From contig JAEUHM010000028.1 of the NCBI GenBank assembly GCA_016795485.1, positions 1 through 53,381 of the forward strand: 53,381 nt of DNA. Direction: 5' to 3'. Origin of the DNA: Verrucomicrobiaceae bacterium (GTDB lineage: Bacteria; Verrucomicrobiota; Verrucomicrobiia; Verrucomicrobiales; Verrucomicrobiaceae). This document shows, one piece after another, positions 51,052-53,381 of the stretch; within the stretch, counting starts at the first letter, position 1, and each line of letters opens with the position of its first letter. Both the position numbers and the translations under genes were made by a program. The notes beneath the pieces are model-generated. The model had not been told where the DNA came from and did not search any database. It saw only the letters and a list, made by a program, of their open reading frames with translations.

Positions 51052-51606
51052 GTGAAGGCACCCAAGCTAAGAAAGCTCATCATTGTCTCATGTGGCACTC
51101 TGGCTGTCATTTCAGCAGGGTGCTACGTGTTCCGGCATGAGATTACTGCCTCGTTCCGAGCCTACTATCTTGGCAGGGTTATGGTGGCTGCCGACGAGTT
51201 TGGGCAGCATCTTGGCCCAGTGGATGAGGTGGAGATATTAGCATTGGCGCAGACTACAAGCGATGACCTGCCAGACACATACCACGGTGACCTTGGTTTT
51301 CGGGCGAGTGCAGTAGCCCGTAGAACCGTTCAGGATGATGAGTTGGATAGACTTATCGACGTCTGGAGATTCCTTCCAGTTGGTCATCAGTATCGTTCAC
51401 TCTGCTTCCAACCACATTATGCATTGCGGTTTCGACACCGTGGATCCATCGTTTTCGAGACCGTTCTTTGTTGGAAGTGCGGGACATACACTTTGCCTGC
51501 TGGGGTCTTCGGAGCCACGGAGTATGGCTTCGATTCCAGCTCCAAAGATGCCCAGGAGTTGCTACAGTTGCTGACAGAGTTCACTCCCCATCCACCGAAA
51601 TCGTGA
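51052..51606 (+). CDS. Hypothetical membrane-anchored protein, cassette-like position
   Basis: 184 residues from GTG 51052 (5 bp after the end of repeat copy 1). One N-terminal membrane helix with a possible lipobox-like ISAGC, then a soluble extracytoplasmic domain of about 150 residues (FGQHLGPVDEVEILALA, RFLPVGHQYRSLCFQ). No family recognised. Its stop is 21 bp before repeat copy 2. Confidence 0.6.
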   Translation: MKAPKLRKLIIVSCGTLAVISAGCYVFRHEITASFRAYYLGRVMVAADEFGQHLGPVDEVEILALAQTTSDDLPDTYHGDLGFRASAVARRTVQDDELDRLIDVWRFLPVGHQYRSLCFQPHYALRFRHRGSIVFETVLCWKCGTYTLPAGVFGATEYGFDSSSKDAQELLQLLTEFTPHPPKS

Positions 51607-51627
51607 CGAAGACCACTGTCACAACAA

Positions 51628-52019
51628 GGCCGAACAATAAAAGCCATATCGCTCCGAGGGGTTGAGTTTGTTGCTTTTGGGCTTCATCGAGCCAGCAACT
51701 GCGGTCCCGCAGAGCGGGATGAACACTGCCATGCCGCGATAGCGGCTCCACTGCTGAGCTAGGGTTTAGAATGGACATCAAGGCCCAAATACAATACTTC
51801 TTTGTTCATCTCATTATGTGGTGTGTTGATTGCTCTCTACTCGGTTCGCAAGAACAGGACTCCACGTCCTTCCCCAAGCATGCGGATAGGCTTCTCCAGA
51901 GGCAGCACGCGATTGATAAGCGGCCCGCACACCACGCCTTTTTCAACAAGCCGTGCTGCACGTCCAACCAGCTTGCGCTGGCTGGACCGCAGCCATAAAG
52001 TCTCGCCTAAAAAACAGAG
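51628..52019. repeat. Long repeat, copy 2 (about 392 bp)
   Basis: Same order of blocks as copy 1: GCCGAACAATAAAAGCC at the start, the CCCGC/GCGGG and GCCGC/GCGGC hairpins, the ungapped core, and an end word CGCCTAAAAAACAGAG. The first 65 bp match copy 3 better than copy 1. Confidence 0.85.
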
Positions 52020-52045
52020 CGATGTGACCTCAACTCATTGATCCA

Positions 52046-52402
52046 GTGCACGGGGACCACAAGAATGCAGCATCTGAAGACACTCCAGCGTATAAAGCGC
52101 ACTGGGATTGTTACTCATTGATTCAGACAGCGCTTTGCATTGCAATGAGCACTACGGCTTTTGCGGTCCTCGCATCTTTGGCGTTAGCGGTCCTGTCAGC
52201 ATTTTATTTTGGCAGTAGCTTAGTCGATGATTGGTGCAGGATCATGTTCGCAGCTGCCTTGTCGGCTGCGGATTGCTCGGTGCTAGTGCGCTACATTGGA
52301 TTTCCGACGACAGCTCGTGCGGCGATCCTTGTCATCATGGTAGCATTTTCCATCCTAACCGTGCGGTTTTGGACGCCGTCATTTCACCTTCCATTTCATT
52401 GA
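52046..52402 (+). CDS. Hypothetical small membrane protein, cassette-like position
   Basis: 118 residues from GTG 52046, 26 bp after repeat copy 2. Three hydrophobic segments (TAFAVLASLALAVLSAFYFG, RIMFAAALSAADCSVLV, AAILVIMVAFSILTVRF). No family recognised. Stop is 28 bp before repeat copy 3. Confidence 0.5.
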   Translation: MHGDHKNAASEDTPAYKAHWDCYSLIQTALCIAMSTTAFAVLASLALAVLSAFYFGSSLVDDWCRIMFAAALSAADCSVLVRYIGFPTTARAAILVIMVAFSILTVRFWTPSFHLPFH

Positions 52403-52430
52403 CTACAACGATGCTCGGTGATCAACCAAA

Positions 52431-52557
52431 GCCGAACAATAAAGGCCGTATTGCTGCGAGGGGTTGAGTTTGTTGCTTTTGGGCTTCATCGAGCCAGCAA
52501 CTACGGCCAGGGTTGAACACTGCCATGCCGCGATAGCGGCTCCACTGCGGCGCTAGC
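52431..52557. repeat. Long repeat, copy 3, truncated (about 127 bp)
   Basis: Starts GCCGAACAATAAAGGCC and keeps the GGGGTTGAGTTTGTTGC block, the CAGCAAC word and the GCCGC-GATA-GCGGC hairpin, then diverges after TCCACTGC. The CCCGC/GCGGG hairpin is lost through a short deletion. Only the left third is present. Confidence 0.8.
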
Positions 52558-53136
52558 CATCCTGCAGAGCCTGACGAAGGAAGAATAATCCCGGCTTTGG
52601 GTCTGAGCACTGTCTGCCTGCCTTATGCGTCTTGTGCTGGGCTTGCGCTTGCTGCTAGCGGCGGAGGCATGGTTGGAGTCCTGACAAAGCGGCTCGCAAT
52701 GTAGTGCCTGGCTCATGCCCAGAAGGGTGAGAGTTGAGTTACCCGGTGCTTGTTGTCATGTCACAGCACTCGTGTCCATAAACGTCGGGTTGCGTATCCT
52801 CCCCAGTTCTCACATTCCACCCCCTTCCAACGGTCGGTACCGTGACGCTTACTCTGGAATCACCAGGTCCCAGATTCGAGGAGGGTCACAGGAAAATGAC
52901 GCCACTGCATCTGCGGAAGCTTCATTTTTTTCTTCACCTCCTAACGGCAGACTGGTAGACTTTTTCCGTTACCTCCTTGCTTGCGGTCATGAAGATGACG
53001 TTTGGAACTGAACACAGCAGATCGGACATTGGGCCGGGCTTGAGGGACGTCTTTGGCATGCATGGGCTGCTGCCTCAGCGTCTGGTAACTGCTGCTGACT
53101 CCAGCCTACGGAGTCACCACGCTGGCGGGCGATCCC
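52558..53136. other. Intergenic region, no supported gene
   Basis: 580 bp following repeat copy 3. Several frames stay open for 70-100 codons, but none has a start, codon pattern or domain I would defend. No repeat or RNA element recognised; may hold decayed cassette sequence and the promoter of the next gene. Confidence 0.5.
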
Positions 53137-53381
53137 ATGGACAACGACACCATCCCACCCACAACACCACCTCCAGACGAGATGGACCCGGAGTTTGGCA
53201 TCTGGCTCTGCCAGCGCATCTGCCAAAAACTAAAACAGGTCCGTAAAGTGCAAGATGCCTCCGCTATGGAGGTCGCCACGCGCCCAGGGGCCTGCATCTC
53301 TGACCAGACCATCTACGACAACGAGCGGGGCGATAAGCTCAACCCCGGCCTCGCTCAGTTGACCCGCCATTCCCAGGCCCT
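53137..53381 (+). CDS. Helix-turn-helix (XRE-type) protein, truncated by window end
   Basis: ATG 53137 opens a frame with no stop up to the window end (81 codons seen). A Pro/Thr-rich N-terminus is followed by WLCQRICQKLKQVRKVQDAS, ISDQTIYDNERGDKLNPGLA, which fits the XRE-type helix-turn-helix with the ending ExG-x-x-xP-L pattern. Likely a DNA-binding regulator; the rest is outside the window. Confidence 0.6.
   Translation, partial: MDNDTIPPTTPPPDEMDPEFGIWLCQRICQKLKQVRKVQDASAMEVATRPGACISDQTIYDNERGDKLNPGLAQLTRHSQA

Noticed and set aside
50799..51998. Two 75-codon frames of equal length within the long repeats as a conserved small protein
   Set aside because: Most differences between the copies change the amino acid in both the sense and antisense frames, so there is no sign of selection on a protein; kept as repeat only.
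50654..52557. Classical integron attC sites
   Set aside because: Tried to fit RYYYAAC and GTTRRRY boxes with pairing; GCCGAAC starts fit poorly, no consistent partner box at 60-150 bp, and no integrase is in this part of the window.
52715..53011. 98-codon frame before the HTH gene
   Set aside because: No start signal, mixed composition, no recognisable domain.

Overview
The window looks like chromosomal DNA of a verrucomicrobial bacterium (Verrucomicrobiota, possibly near Prosthecobacter/Verrucomicrobium). This is inferred from gene content: a DUF1549/DUF1553 'planctomycete cytochrome c' gene joined to a DUF1501 gene, a Pel-type exopolysaccharide export locus, a Ser/Thr kinase fused to a receiver domain, and small Cys-rich conserved proteins. 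No rRNA or other taxonomic marker is present. The window opens inside one gene and ends inside another.

Layout. 1-709: 3' end of an unidentified gene, then a 41/42-bp tandem repeat. 710-6215: PfkB sugar kinase, then the translationally coupled DUF1549/1553-DUF1501 pair. 6232-13713: a divergent ArsR-type repressor with a 28-bp palindromic operator facing an operon for TolC, HlyD and RND efflux proteins, two DUF2892 membrane proteins, an unknown protein and a membrane-anchored rhodanese; this resembles a dissected and enlarged ygaV/ygaP (sulfane-sulfur) locus. 13818-21146: nitrilase-family hydrolase, GH114 lipoprotein, small conserved proteins, GNAT acetyltransferase, DEAD-box helicase, kinase-receiver fusion.

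21361-35932: a 14.6-kb integrative island in the 3' end of tRNA-Arg(ACG). It is bounded by an exact 50-bp repeat of the tRNA 3' half, with a tyrosine integrase just inside the left end, paired arm-type repeats at both ends and an excisionase-like protein. Its cargo is a defence-type operon: a PLD-nuclease/SNF2-like helicase, a 1386-aa Eco57I-type DNA methyltransferase whose C-terminus looks like an AbiEi/DUF6577-type antitoxin, and directly downstream the matching AbiEii-type nucleotidyltransferase toxin. An Mrr_N-like winged-helix gene ends the block at a terminator. The methylase-antitoxin fusion next to its toxin is the most interesting feature: it physically ties a restriction-modification enzyme to suppression of a toxin.

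36366-41000: an ECF sigma/membrane protein/LTXXQ-like periplasmic protein operon, RlmI- and RluE-type 23S rRNA modification genes (convergent and overlapping), a YkgJ-type Cys-cluster protein and a faintly UreF-like protein. 41120-49004: pelA-like deacetylase, a TPR membrane protein and a TPR/beta-barrel porin (a split PelB), with no pelC-G following. The hydrolase half of the PelA-like protein is degenerate, while a separate GH114 hydrolase with acidic active-site residues lies at 15189-15983.

49150-53381: small membrane or exported proteins of unknown role, three of them each followed at 21-32 bp by a copy of a long repeat (about 390, 390 and 127 bp). This looks like a cassette array but does not fit classical attC sites. 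The window ends in a helix-turn-helix protein. All domain calls are by eye from the translated sequence; no database search was run.
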